Below, one piece after another: positions 22,001-32,745 of a stretch of 64,000 nt of DNA; position 1 is the stretch's first letter; each line of letters opens with the position of its first letter. This DNA is from Magnaporthiopsis rhizophila (Eukaryota > Ascomycota > Sordariomycetes > Magnaporthales > Magnaporthaceae), in the NCBI GenBank assembly GCA_003049465.1, contig PYSS01000024.1:62001-126000 (forward strand). Direction: 5' to 3'. The notes beneath the pieces were generated by a model. That model made no database searches. It was given only the letters and a program-made list of their open reading frames with translations, and had not been told where the DNA came from. The translations under genes and the position numbers were made by a program.

Positions 22001-23269
22001 GCTGCGCCGCCCAGTTCGCCGCATGAACCGGTCACGGCACCCGAGCCGATGTCGTTGCCGTCGTCTCCGATGGGGCTGATATTCCCGGCACCGCCGACCC
22101 AGCCCAGGCCGCCGCCGCCTCCGCGCATCTCCTCGCCGCAGCAGCGCAGCAGTCATCACTCGGGCAGCAGGAGCTCCTCGGCCAGGAAGCCGGCGAGCAG
22201 CAATAGCAGCAGCAGCGCCAAGATACCAACGAGCGGCGGGAGCGTCAAGAAGCCGGCGAGCAATAAGAGCCGCTCGACCGGCGGTTGCGGCGTCGAGGTC
22301 AACGACGCGTTTCTCGAGATGTTGCGCCAGGCCGCCGCCATGAGGCCGCTCAACCTCGGCGCTGATAACGATAATGCCAGCGGCGGTGACGGCGGCGGCG
22401 GCATTGCGGGCGAGGACACGGGCAGCAAGAGCGACAACGCCAACGCCGGCACCAGCATCGAGGAGCCGGCGAGAAACAGCAGCGGTTCTGCGGCAAGCGC
22501 CAGTGTCACCGAGCAGCCCGCCAGCAGCAACGACAGGCCCACAACGGCCATCAGCGTCGAGAAGCTGGCCAGAAACGATAGCGACCCAGAAGTCCGCAGG
22601 GTGCTGGCGCCTTTTATGCCGCCCCCGCCGCGCGTGCCGAAGCAGTTCCAGGGACCGCCGCCGCGCTTTACTTTCGGCGGCTGGCTGAACGCCGTCGCGG
22701 ATGGCGGGCGACAGCAGCAGCGACGACTCGGGTCCGAGACGCCCCAGAGGTCGTCGCCCGGCAGCAGCAGCAGCAGCGGACGCGTGCAGAAGCGCTACCT
22801 GCCCGCCTCCTCGCCGAGCTCAATGGACCGTCTGCATCGGCAGCACGCGGCGGCCGCGGCCACGAACAGGCTGCGCAGGCAACCGGGCCTGCTGGACCTC
22901 AGGGGCGCGGCGGGCTACAGGCTGCGCAGGCAGCCGGGCGTGGGAGACCTCAGGGCCGCGGCGGCGGGGAGCAACAGCAGCAGCCCGAGGCTGCGCAGGC
23001 ACCCGGCCGTGCGGGACCTCAGGGGCGCCGCGGGCCTGGTGCCGCCGCCGTCGCAATCGCTGGCCCCGGCCCCGGCGCAGCAGCAGCACCAACAGCAGCA
23101 GCAGCAGCAGCCGAGGCGCCGGCTTGATGCCATTCGGAACGAGCTGGCGCGGCTCTTTGGTCTCGGAAGAGGACGAGACGGCGGTGGTGGCAGTGGCCGC
23201 CGCATATTTGGACGGCGCGGTCGCCGTGATGCGGACGGCGAGGACGGCGACCGCATGGACGTCGATTAG
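19019..23269 (+). CDS. Large protein kinase-like protein with disordered C-terminus, 8 exons
   Basis: Exons 19019-19597, 19707-19926, 20051-20200, 20301-20336, 20417-20517, 20585-20628, 20708-20759, 20846-23269. Their sum is exactly 1202 codons (1201 residues). Kinase landmarks in order: glycine loop GYGGMG (151-156), VAK lysine (176), hinge-like LLEFMKNGDLSSLL, catalytic loop LHLDLDPLNVLVGD (308-321), DLG (365-367), APE (393-395). The loop departs from HRDLKPxN: Arg is Leu and the catalytic Lys is Asp (residue 313). About 45 Ala/Ser/Glu-rich residues separate it from DLG. So the fold is kinase-like but activity is doubtful. From about residue 520 the protein is low-complexity Ser/Pro/Ala/Gly, with three related LRRxPxxxDLR repeats near the end. 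The donor of exon 4 (GTTAGA) is weak. Function unknown. Confidence 0.75.
22868..23031 (+). repeat. Three coding repeats of type RLRRxPxxxDLRgAAG
   Basis: Three copies begin near 22868, 22918 and 22987 within the last exon of the kinase-like gene. Each encodes a short basic-amphipathic unit such as LRRQPGLLDLRGAAG. The DNA copies are also alike, indicating internal duplication. Confidence 0.8.
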
Positions 23270-23472
23270 GCGCGTGCCGGTCTTGTTGTGTGTTTTGGGC
23301 TGGGCTGAGCCATGATGGCTCGCTAGATATGTTTGTCTTGGGCTGGGAATGCGGTGTTGTCTGTTTATACCACGTTCTGGTCTTGGGTTTTCACATGGGT
23401 TTTTCTTCCGGTTTTGGTCCGGACGCTTCGTTGCGCACCTGTTTTCGGCACGGTCTCGTTGGCTTTTTTCTT

Positions 23473-23511
<39 letters not shown>

Positions 23512-24013
23512 NTCTCGATTTTTCTTGCTGGGTTTTTCTGGGATCTCCTTCGGCGTTTGTTTTGTTTTCTGTTGATAACTTCGGTTTGGTGTTTTCCTCC
23601 GTGTTCGTTTTCCCCGTCCTCGGTTCCATTTTATCCTCCATTGTGCGGTGATTTTGTTTGTTCGACAAGAATGCTGAGATATCTAGAAATCTGCGTTGTG
23701 TGTTTTCGCTTCTCTCGTTTTCTGGTCGTCGGCCGACACCTTACACTGGCGCGTTGTTTTTTTATCAGTGGGCAAACCCACACGGATGGTTTTGTAAGGG
23801 CCGACGACCATCTCGAGACGGTTATGGTCCATCATCATGATTATTCTGCAGTTCTATCGCTATAGCTCTAGCTTAATTCATCGGACATGCGTCCTAATCC
23901 CAGGGTATCTATCGTAGGAAATCCCGACATGTCTCGTCTCGTCTATATTTTGGCACCGCGCACATTCATGTCACAAGGAAGAAAAACAATTATCACGCAC
24001 GTCTACCCTGGCC
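23270..24013. other. Intergenic; 37-T tract and one ambiguous base
   Basis: 3' flank of the kinase-like gene. A run of 37 T (23475-23511) ends at an N (23512), so the true tract length is uncertain. No gene. The rightmost bases before 24014 match the expected original 3' flank of RSA4, now displaced by the transposon. Confidence 0.6.
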
Positions 24014-25157
24014 TAGCACCCCGCCCGGAAAAAAGCCTGAGAGGTTATTCCAACCTTCTTCTGCAAGTTCTTTGAGCAAGCCGTCGTCCCAAACAGCCTG
24101 TTTTTTAATAGATTGTTTCGGGGCTAACCAGGCCTCCTCAATAGGGGTTGCAATATCCGGTGAATGCGTGCAGTTGAAAAAGTGCCGTAGGTTGTTTTTT
24201 ACCTTCCAGGCCCCAACAACGTTATTTTTACCCTGCCCGGTGCTGTGGCCTGAATCGTTGTCCTCCTCTAGGACAAAGTTTTGGCCTTCACGCAGCCAGG
24301 AACCTACTACAGGCTCCAGAATCACGTCCCGATAGGTACGAAGGTTCATTTTCCCATTAATGGTCCCGATATCGTACCAAATCAAGGGGCTTTTGAGATT
24401 ATACCCAACAGCGGCCCAGGCGTGTACCTTTTGGATGTTCTTCTCGGGGGGTTCTCGCTTTTTTTTTTTTTTTTTTTTGCACATAATTTGGGCAATCCCT
24501 TTCCCGGGACCTTCGAATAACGTGGACACGTCCTTCCGACCCCCAGCCAAAGTGACTTTCATCGGAGAAACGGATGTGGCGCCAGTCTTGGGGCATAGGA
24601 TACTTTTCAAGCATCACCCTGGCGTATTCGACGCGTCGTTCGGCGAGACGTGGTGGGACGTAAGCTTTTTGGCAGGCCAGGCACTTGCGAAAACCAGCTC
24701 TTTTCATGGTTGTGCGAATAGTATCGACGGAGGTTTGGATATCGAGGCCGGCCGCGACTGGGAGGGCTGCCCAGTCAAATGTCCGGCCGTCCCAACCGTT
24801 ATCTGTAATAGCCTGTTCCATTTTCTGAATATCTGTTTCTGAAAACAATCGTTTTCGGCCGCGAGAATTTAAAAAGTTGGAATGAAAAATTCAAAGGTCG
24901 AGGGTCTTGTCCTGGGTTAGAATATCCCAATCCGACGATGGATATCCCGGCCCAGCGGAAAACGTCATTGTGGCTGTAAGAAATGCGCTGTTTATCGAGG
25001 TAATCGCAAACGCCTTGAACGCGTGACTTTTTGGTGTAGAATGGTGCGCAGGCATCGTTTTTTGACTTTGTTCTTGACGTTGTTGTGTTGCTGGCAGTAG
25101 ATTTAGTAGGGGGAAAAAAATTTTGCGGTCCAGACTTTTTTCCGGGCGGGGTGCCTA
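24014..25157 (-). mobile_element. Tc1/mariner-family transposon, about 1.14 kb, TA-flanked
   Basis: Both ends carry matching terminal inverted repeats: 24016-24040 reads GCACCCCGCCCGGAAAAAAG and continues CCTGA; the reverse complement of 25131-25155 reads the same 20 bases after one extra G and continues TCTG. Each end abuts a TA (24014-24015 and 25156-25157), the family's target duplication. Inside is a minus-strand transposase relic. The element is short for a fungal Tc1-like transposon, and the transposase frame runs into the left repeat, so an internal or C-terminal deletion is likely. It has inserted at the stop codon of RSA4. Confidence 0.85.
24016..25118 (-). pseudogene. Broken Tc1-like transposase
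   Basis: In minus-strand order: a helix-turn-helix-like N-terminal part (contains RVQGVCDYLDKQRISYSHND), then GRKRLFSETDIQKMEQAI, then the DDE core with FSDESHFGWGSEG (first Asp), VLEEDNDSGHST (second Asp) and SPDIATPIEEAW (acidic third position). The reading frame changes at least twice: near 24870-24930 with an in-frame stop, and at the homopolymer run of about 18 A near 24461-24478. There is no convincing initiator ATG. It is non-functional as assembled. The homopolymer shift alone could be a sequencing error, but the upstream stop argues for real decay. Confidence 0.8.
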
Positions 25158-26808
25158 GTTCCTCCAGAGCCGCACCGCCTTGTCCCTCCCGCCCGAGGCC
25201 ACGCGCTGGCCGTCGGGGCTCCAGTCGACACCATACACCTCATCCTCGTGGCCGGGCAGGTCGGTGGCCAGCTTGCCGGTGCAAACGTTCCAGACCTTGA
25301 GGGTCGTGTCCTTGGACGCCGTGACCAGAAGGCGCGAGTCGGCCGAGAAGGCGCACTGGTAGACGGGCGCGACGTGGGCCCTGAGCGTGTTGATGAACTT
25401 GCCATCCCTGTTCGCAGCGGAGTGAGTGTTAGTTGCAGATCAAACAAGCTGGGCTGGGTAGAGGGTGCTTATAGGGGGCTTACCGAGCACTCCACAGCTT
25501 AGTGTGGTTGTCCCAGCCCGCGCTGGCGATGAGCGAGCCGTCGGGTGAAAAGGTGACGTGGTTGACCTGCTTCTGGTGGCCGACCATGCGGGAGATGGGC
25601 TTGGTGCCCTCGTTCAGCGGATCAAACAGGTACATGGTGAAGTCGTCGCTCGCGCTGACGACCCTCTCCACAATCTTGCCTCCGATGGTCGCGGCCTTGT
25701 CGTAGCGCTCCTTGGCCAGCCTGCGGCGCTCGTCCTCATCCGCTGGCGCCTCCTTGGTCTTGTGGTTGAAGTCGAAAAAGCCGGTGCGGCAGACAAAGTC
25801 GGTCGATAGGGCCAGATGGTTGACCCAGTGTGCGTGCGACTTCAGATCGTGCAGCAGCGTGCCCGCAACGGCGTCCCAGACCTTGACCGTCTTGTCGTGC
25901 GATCCCGTGTAGATGACGCCGGTGCCGTTGCCGGCGCCCCAGCGCACGCAGCTGACGCTGCCCTTGTGCCCGCTCAGTACGTGCTCGGTGCGGCCCGTAT
26001 TGGCGGTCCAGACGCGCGCAGTGCCGTCCTTGCTCGCGCTCACCAGCCGCGGCGTGCCGTCGCGCCACAGGTGCAGCGGCTCCCAGGCCAGCGCCTGCAC
26101 CCACTTGGCGTGCCCCTTGAGCTCCTGGCCGGCCTGCCTGCCCGTTTCCGGGTCCCACAGCCGGACGGTCCGGTCCATGCTGCAGGTGGCGAGCCGCTGC
26201 CCGTCGGGCGACCAGCTCACGGCCAGGACCCAGCCGGTGTGGCCCCTGAGCGTGTGCTTGGGCGTGCCGGTCTCGGCGTCCCAGACGCGCGCCGTGTTGT
26301 CGCCCGACCCCGTGGCCAGGCGGGAGCTGGAGGCCGGGCTGAACTGCGCGCACAAGATCGGCTCGCCGTGGCCGGGGATGCGGTGGGCCAGACGCGACAC
26401 GGCCTGTACTTTGAACACGGCCTGTGGCTCGGCGGCGAGCGTGAGGGTCGTTTCGAAGGCATCCTCGACGCTGTGCGCACGTAGTAGGGCCTGCAGATCG
26501 GCAGGGTATGTGTCGATGACGACGCCCTCGTCGCCGGGTAGCAGGATGCGGAAGCGGTAGGGGACGGACTCATCGGCGTCGCGGCCGAGTAGGGTGTTGA
26601 GCAGGAGCGACACGTTCTTCTCGGACGCATCGGCGAAGGGGATCTCGACCACGTCGGCGAGCGAGGAGCCGTCGGCACCCGACACGAAGCGCGCGCGGAA
26701 CGAGCCCGTGGGCGGGGCGAAGGCGGCGGTGACGTCCTGCTGGGTCTGCGTCTTTGCGACCTGCTCGCGCCGCTGCCGCTTGGACGGTGGCGGAGCCACC
26801 GTGGCCAT
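25155..26808 (-). CDS. RSA4: Ribosome assembly protein 4 / Notchless (60S biogenesis, WD40)
   Basis: Nucleolar to nucleoplasmic factor of 60S maturation; in yeast its N-terminal NLE domain is pulled by the AAA ATPase Rea1 (Mdn1) to release it from pre-60S. Exons on the minus strand: 26808-25484 and 25407-25155, joined in phase across a 76-nt intron, 525 residues against about 515 in yeast. Residues about 30-115 form the ubiquitin-like NLE domain (VEIPFADASEKNVSLLLNTLL). From about 145 a series of WD40 repeats follows, with GH...WD units such as GHTGWVLAVSWSPDG and DRTVRLWD, ending in KAVRLWRN. The stop codon TAG includes the TA at which a transposon has inserted, so the coding sequence is intact but the original 3' UTR is 1.14 kb away. 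Confidence 0.93.
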
Positions 26809-29800
26809 GGTGGTGGATGGGAGTGCCGGTGCAGATCAGCGGCTGGGCTCTTGTGTCGCTGGTCAAGGCGCAGCAGAGAAAGAGCCCGAGACGCTACAGG
26901 CGACCTTGAGGCGGTGGCCTTGGGCTACCAAAGTGTAAAATACCGTTGCACCACGCCGACCTACGCACACATAAACTCGCCCGACGCCAGTTTCTACGGT
27001 TCCTTTTTTTTTCATCCTTTTTTTTTTTCCTTGGGCCACTTCCCCAACTCTGGCACCCCGCCGGATCGGCCTGTACCCCTGGCCCAGTGGATTATCTAAT
27101 CCATCTCACCCGAGGGCCCTGCTTTGGCTCCTCGGGCACGACCAAGCGGGTATGGAAACAAAATATTTGTAGATGGGCTTGATCCTAAATGAATAATGTT
27201 ACGGAGAAAACTAACCCGGCCTCCGTCGGGCCATTGATCATGTACGGCAGCTCTCTCCGCAGAACGAGGAGGATCATGTTCTGCCAGCTGAGCGTCTGTC
27301 ATAGTGCGGCAAGGACCCCGCGCTGGGCTCGTCCTTGGCCCGACAAGAGGAGCGACCCCGCAGCTGCGCTGTGGGCGCCAGTCAACGAAGGAGGCTGGCT
27401 GCCAGGCTCCATGCATTGCTCTATGCATCGTAGATGAGGCCCGTCGGCTACTATCGGCCCCTGCCGAGCTTGACACGACTCTGGGCATCTTCCACCGGAC
27501 GCAGTCGCGTGCGGACTGATGCATTGTTCTGCGCCGTGCGATAGCAGGTTTGGCTAAGAGAAACGTAAGATAATTGATTTTTTGACACGTGCTAATCGAA
27601 CTCGCTGTCCATGCAGTGCAGATCTATCCGTCGCGTCGAGGGCATCCAACGCCGGCATGCCCATAGTAGGAATGCCGAGCTGCTTTTTCATTAAATGCGA
27701 TGGCCAGTTTATCGACCCCCTTTGCCTTGGCCGACTGAGACGATGGGCTGACAGCTCCCGGTTGGTGAAGCAAGTTGCGCCTCGCTCCCATGACGACAAC
27801 AAGCCGGGTCGTAAGGGCGAGTGCAGCAACGGCGTATGGTTCGGGAGGAGGCGCAAAGGTCGCCTTGTGTGCATATAGCCGGCATCACCCCATGGCTAGA
27901 GGCCGCTTCGTGCGGGGATATTGGGGTAGGACGAGGAAGCGAGCGAACAACAGAGCGTCCGGTCCATGTTCTCGACCCCTTTGATCCCCGAATGTGTCCG
28001 GATGTGGACACCAGGGCTAACTGCGCGGGGAAGACAGGATGAACGCGTCATGGAATGCAAGCGCCCGTTGCAGCTGTCCAGGATTGTGATGTCTTGCCAA
28101 GGAACTGCAGAGGTAAACAGCCAGCCAAGCCCCGCAAACAGAGTCTGGCACATTGAACGCTAGGCCAGCCAGGTTACGAAGACTAGCACAGTTTGTAGTC
28201 CAACGGCCCGACCAGCGTGCAAAGTCACGAGGCATGGGCAATGTTATGCAAGAGATCGAGATCCGTCAAAGGTCGATGACGCCCATTTGCTGTCGGCTGG
28301 CAAATCGATATCACACCCTCTTGGCTCTCCGGAGCAACCTACCCTTTTTACTGGCTGGGCGGCTCCTCTGTCAGAGCCATGTCATCCACGGAGAAGCTTC
28401 GGCGTGTAACAGTGGACTAAATCTGCTCATGGTAATCTCCATGTGAATATCAAACTAGGAGCCGATCAACCAACGGTTGCGGGGCCAGCGAGCGAGCACA
28501 TCACCAGAGCCCGTTTTGCGATGGAGAGATCAGGGTCGGACGGACGACGACAGGGACCAGGTCGATGGCAGGCTTTGGGCAAACGGGGACGACGATAAGC
28601 TCCTCTGCCCTTAGAGGTTGGACCAGGGTCCAAAAAAAAAAAGCGACACGGCAATATCCGCGTCTCAGGGGAGAAATTCCCAAACAAAATACCTCACTCG
28701 TGATGCCATACGAAGACGGTCCCAAAATGGACACAGGAGCTGCGTTGCTTTGACAATCAAAGAAGAAAAAAAAAATCTGGGTCTGGGGGACAAGGGCTTC
28801 GGCCAGGGGCTCCGCTCTAGCCGTTTTAGCCTGGGGAGCGGGCGTTCAGGGTAGACGCAGGAAAGCTTGGACGTCGGGAAGACTCGGGTCCTTTTCCAGT
28901 GCGCACGTCAGAGACCCAAGAAAGTTGCAGCGCTGTGTAACCTGCCGTAGGCGCAGGGACATGCTACCCTGTCGGCGACGCATCCCGCGTGGCCCGTCGG
29001 GTTCGCATGAGGTTGTCCAGGGGAGGCTCCTCCAGTCTCGAGAGCCACGAGGCGTCGTTCCGACGTCTCACTGGCTACGTTGTTCCGTCTTTGTCGTTGC
29101 TTAGAAGACGCGTCTTTTCTCCGGGAGGTGGGCCCCCCGTTACCCATCCATGCTCCGCCCCAGAGGGACACGCATCGTGGGATCTCGAGATTGGCCTCGT
29201 AACCTGCCGGCCGTGGGAAATCCCTTACAAAAAGAAAAAAAAAAAAAAATGAAAAAATGAATTGACAGAAAAAGGGACGAGCGGGACCGCGGCCCAACCA
29301 AGCAAGCGAGCTTGGCTTGCCATAGCGCCAACTACCTAGACCCGATGAGAAATATTTGCCCAGAACCCGTCAACCAAACCCCTCGTGCTCGTGTGCTCAT
29401 CAAAAGTGCTATTTTAATTTCGGCGCTTTTTTATATACCTCAACTTCCGCCCGGGCGAGCGGCGGCGGCACACCGATGTCACGCCGAGAAGAGAGACAAT
29501 TTGTTGCCCGACGACCCGGCACGGCGAATCCGGTCCAGGGCATGGTCAGAGTGGTGCCTGCTCCATCATTTGACTGTGCTGCTGACAAAGGCTTCGCCAG
29601 GATGATGGGGTTATTCGGGAATTCCAGCCACCAAGCTGCTGACTGCCCTGCACCCCGCCTGAAAAGACGGATCCGATATGTGACTGTGAATGAGATTTCT
29701 CTTGGCGATGCTACAGCGTCCTCCCGCCGTTCCGGGCTGGGAAATAACAAGATGTTGCACAATTATGCGACAAGGTGAAGCAAACCGAGGTCTAGGCGCT

Positions 29801-29847
29801 TGAGGAATCATCTATTGGAGGCTGTGAGCAAGGAAATACAAGAGATG

Positions 29848-29902
<55 letters not shown>

Positions 29903-32745
29903 AAAAGAAAGAAAAGAGCGCGGATATCACTTCTCTTGTTGGTGATGATATTGGCGGGCAGGCGATAGGCTGAGAAGATGCCAGCAGCCACATATGGGGC
30001 GGAAGCACATGTGTTTTCCATCATTCTCCTGGACTCAGAAGAGTGGGTGGAGAACGAGGGCCTTGTCATGATTCGCACGTCTACTGTGACAGACAGTGAT
30101 CGAAGCTGCGTGGCTGGCTGAACCGAGCCGCCTCTCCAATGTTGACATTTCACAGCATGGAAGTCAGGCGCCCCGAGCGCCCCCAAAAGAGCAGTCTCGA
30201 GGGAAATGGCGGAGGGGTTGAGGATCGACTATGGCCTTCCATGGTGGGCAAGTGACGCCCGGCCGGGCGTTTTGGAGGGGCCCTTTTGTCCGTGATTTGC
30301 GGAGCAACGAAGGATCGCTGGCCCGATCTGCGCGGACTTGTGCCCCCGGCCGAGTGGGCCAAGTCCATGATGGCCGAGGTGCCGGCCCGACCTCGTGGCC
30401 AAGGCGGATGGAGAGCTGCTTGGTTTACTGTAGGCAATTTTTATGTAAGTCGTCCTACCCCAAGACTGACACAGCCAGCTGAATTTCTAAACCGAAAATA
30501 CCACTCGGCGATGGGATCACGTAAAGCGAGGTGCGTTCTGACTGCAGTTGTGTGTCCTACCAGCCAGTTATGGTCATCGGATTCACGAGGCGGGCAGCTC
30601 GGGCTTGAGGATTTTCATGCTTAGCGGGTGGATGACGACCTGGGCCGCGGCCACCTGCAGCGGCTCAGGAAGCTGCTTGTGCGGCCGCCAGATAGGTTAA
30701 TCCCTGGGAAACATGATTGACATCGATGGCTCGATGGGTTCTTCACATCCGTGAGCAGACGGAGAAACCAACGGAAAATAGAATAAAACGAATGATCAAG
30801 ACGACAGAAGAAATGCACATTCCGATGCCCTGGCCGATCAAACCACGACAAACAGACCCGCCCGGCTGATCGACCAGCCTGAACGCGCTGGAAGGACAGG
30901 GGTGGGTTGGCCCCTGCTGGGCCTTGCTGGGCCTGCTGACTGCAGTGCAGTGACGTTTCGCCTGCATGTCGGGGCTTGCTGCGGCATATCATCGCAAAAT
31001 CTCGACCAGGCTGGGAAAAGGCAGCAGCAAGCCCCCCTGGCTGGGTAGGTGTCGCGGGAACAAGGCCGCGATCTGGCCGCCTCGTCGCACCTTAGCACAT
31101 GTCCCGGCCGCCCCGAGGTGCAACGGGTGCGTCCTGGACGGTAGCCTTGGTTACCCTGGTACATTGGCGACGGGGCTTGTCTGCGTTTAGGTACATTTGC
31201 GACATTGCATTTTTTTTTTTATATGGCAGCATGCACCGGGATGCCGCCACGCGCGTCTTTTTTTTTTGTCGATAGGCCAGGCCAAAACCTGTCTTCCTGC
31301 TTCTGCTTCGTCACTAGACTCGCTCGGCTGGCGGACGGGCGGGTTGGCCAACAGAGTCAGCCAGCCAGCCAGCCCCCAGGAAAAGAAAGGAAGGGGCGGA
31401 CTCCCGACGACTCCTAGAAACAGCCATGGGGAATAAGATGCCCGGCTTCCCCTCCCCCGCCCCGACCAAATCCTGGCGGTCTCCACTGATCGAATCGAGC
31501 TTTTTTTTTTTTTTTTTTTTTCTCTTCCCTTCTGCCTCCATCCGCGCACCCCTCCTCTCACCCGCGGTGTTCCTTTGGGTTTTGCATGCAGCCGCAACAT
31601 CCCGGTTGGGATTTTTTTTTTCCTCTCACATTTCCCTGTTTGTTTATAAGAAGCCCTGTTTCCCATCGGCCCGTCCAATCTTACCGGACCAAACCCTCCT
31701 GCCTCATTGATGATCCTCTTGAATAATTCCTTCCCTTTTCGACGTCAGCCTGACGCGCGCTCGGTTGCCGGGCTCCTTGTCGAGCAGTCCTCCGCCGCTG
31801 TGTTTTTAGTGAGTGGAGGATTCCAGCCCAACTTCCACACCCCATCCCACCCCTGGTTCCATGTCCGCCCGCATTTTTAGCTGTTGCAAGGGTGCCGGTT
31901 TTGACGTCAACATTTTTTTCTTTCCCCTTCGGTGCCTTCGACGCCCTTCTTTCGATTTGGACGAATCATCTGCCCCTTAATATTTCCCTCTCTTTTCTTC
32001 TCGACAGCTCCTGTGATCCGACAGGGATATTTTGTATGTGCTCTGTTGGTGCTGCTTGTTGACCAGCTCGTCCATTCACAAAACACAGGACTTCTCTCTC
32101 TTCCTACAAATCTCAGGCGCAAGCTACAAATTTTCCAAACAGCCCAATCGATACCCGACTCGCTTCCGAGGCTCCAAGGCTTCAGGCCCCTGCCGCTCCA
32201 ACCACAGCGTCCGCACGCACGAGCTCCCTGCCCAAATCGAAACCTTTGGGCTCGAGCTCCCGGTCCGAGCGACAGCCTTCCAGGCCGGCTGTAAAAACCG
32301 GGTTACGCTTCCGTGTTCGTCCGAAGTCAACGGCGGCTTTCTCGACCACAGTCACAACAACGCTTCTTCTTCTGTATCACAATACCCCGCCCTTGCGTCG
32401 CCAGCAGAGAAGACACGCCATACTCGTGGTGACGACATTTGCGCGTTTGCTTGTCAAAAGCGCGATTTCTACGTCGCATTGCCACCCCGCACATCCCGTG
32501 GCCAGGACTGCCAGGACTGCCAGACACCCAGAAAGCCGCCCAGCTGCTCTGATGATACCAAGTACTTGGCTTCTCCCTTCTGCATAGCCAGGCGGTTGTC
32601 GAGAACGCCGTGGACCTCTCCAAGACTCGTCCCGTTCTCGAGACGACGGGGCGCACCCTCGACCTGACCCTTTGGGGTTGATCCCAGAGCAGCGACAAGA
32701 AACAAAAATACACCCATTGCCTCACGGCCACACCCAACACTCATA
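26809..32745. other. Long gene-poor interval upstream of TPS3-like gene
   Basis: Almost 6 kb with no gene I can support. It contains long homopolymer tracts (53 A at 29848-29900, about 21 T near 31500) and C/T-rich leader sequence from about 31700. A 211-codon frame at 32032-32667 lies in the presumed leader of the trehalose gene. It has no recognisable motif and may be chance or an upstream ORF. Confidence 0.5.
29848..29900 (+). repeat. Poly-A tract, 53 A
   Basis: Uninterrupted run of 53 adenines followed by GAAAAAGAAAG. No coding retroelement is attached on its left. It could be a retrotransposed poly-A tail or slippage expansion. Confidence 0.9.

Noticed and set aside
32032..32667. 211-codon plus-strand frame before the TPS3 start
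   Set aside because: It probably lies in the long leader; low-complexity and no ATG context or motif supports it as a gene, though an upstream ORF role cannot be excluded.
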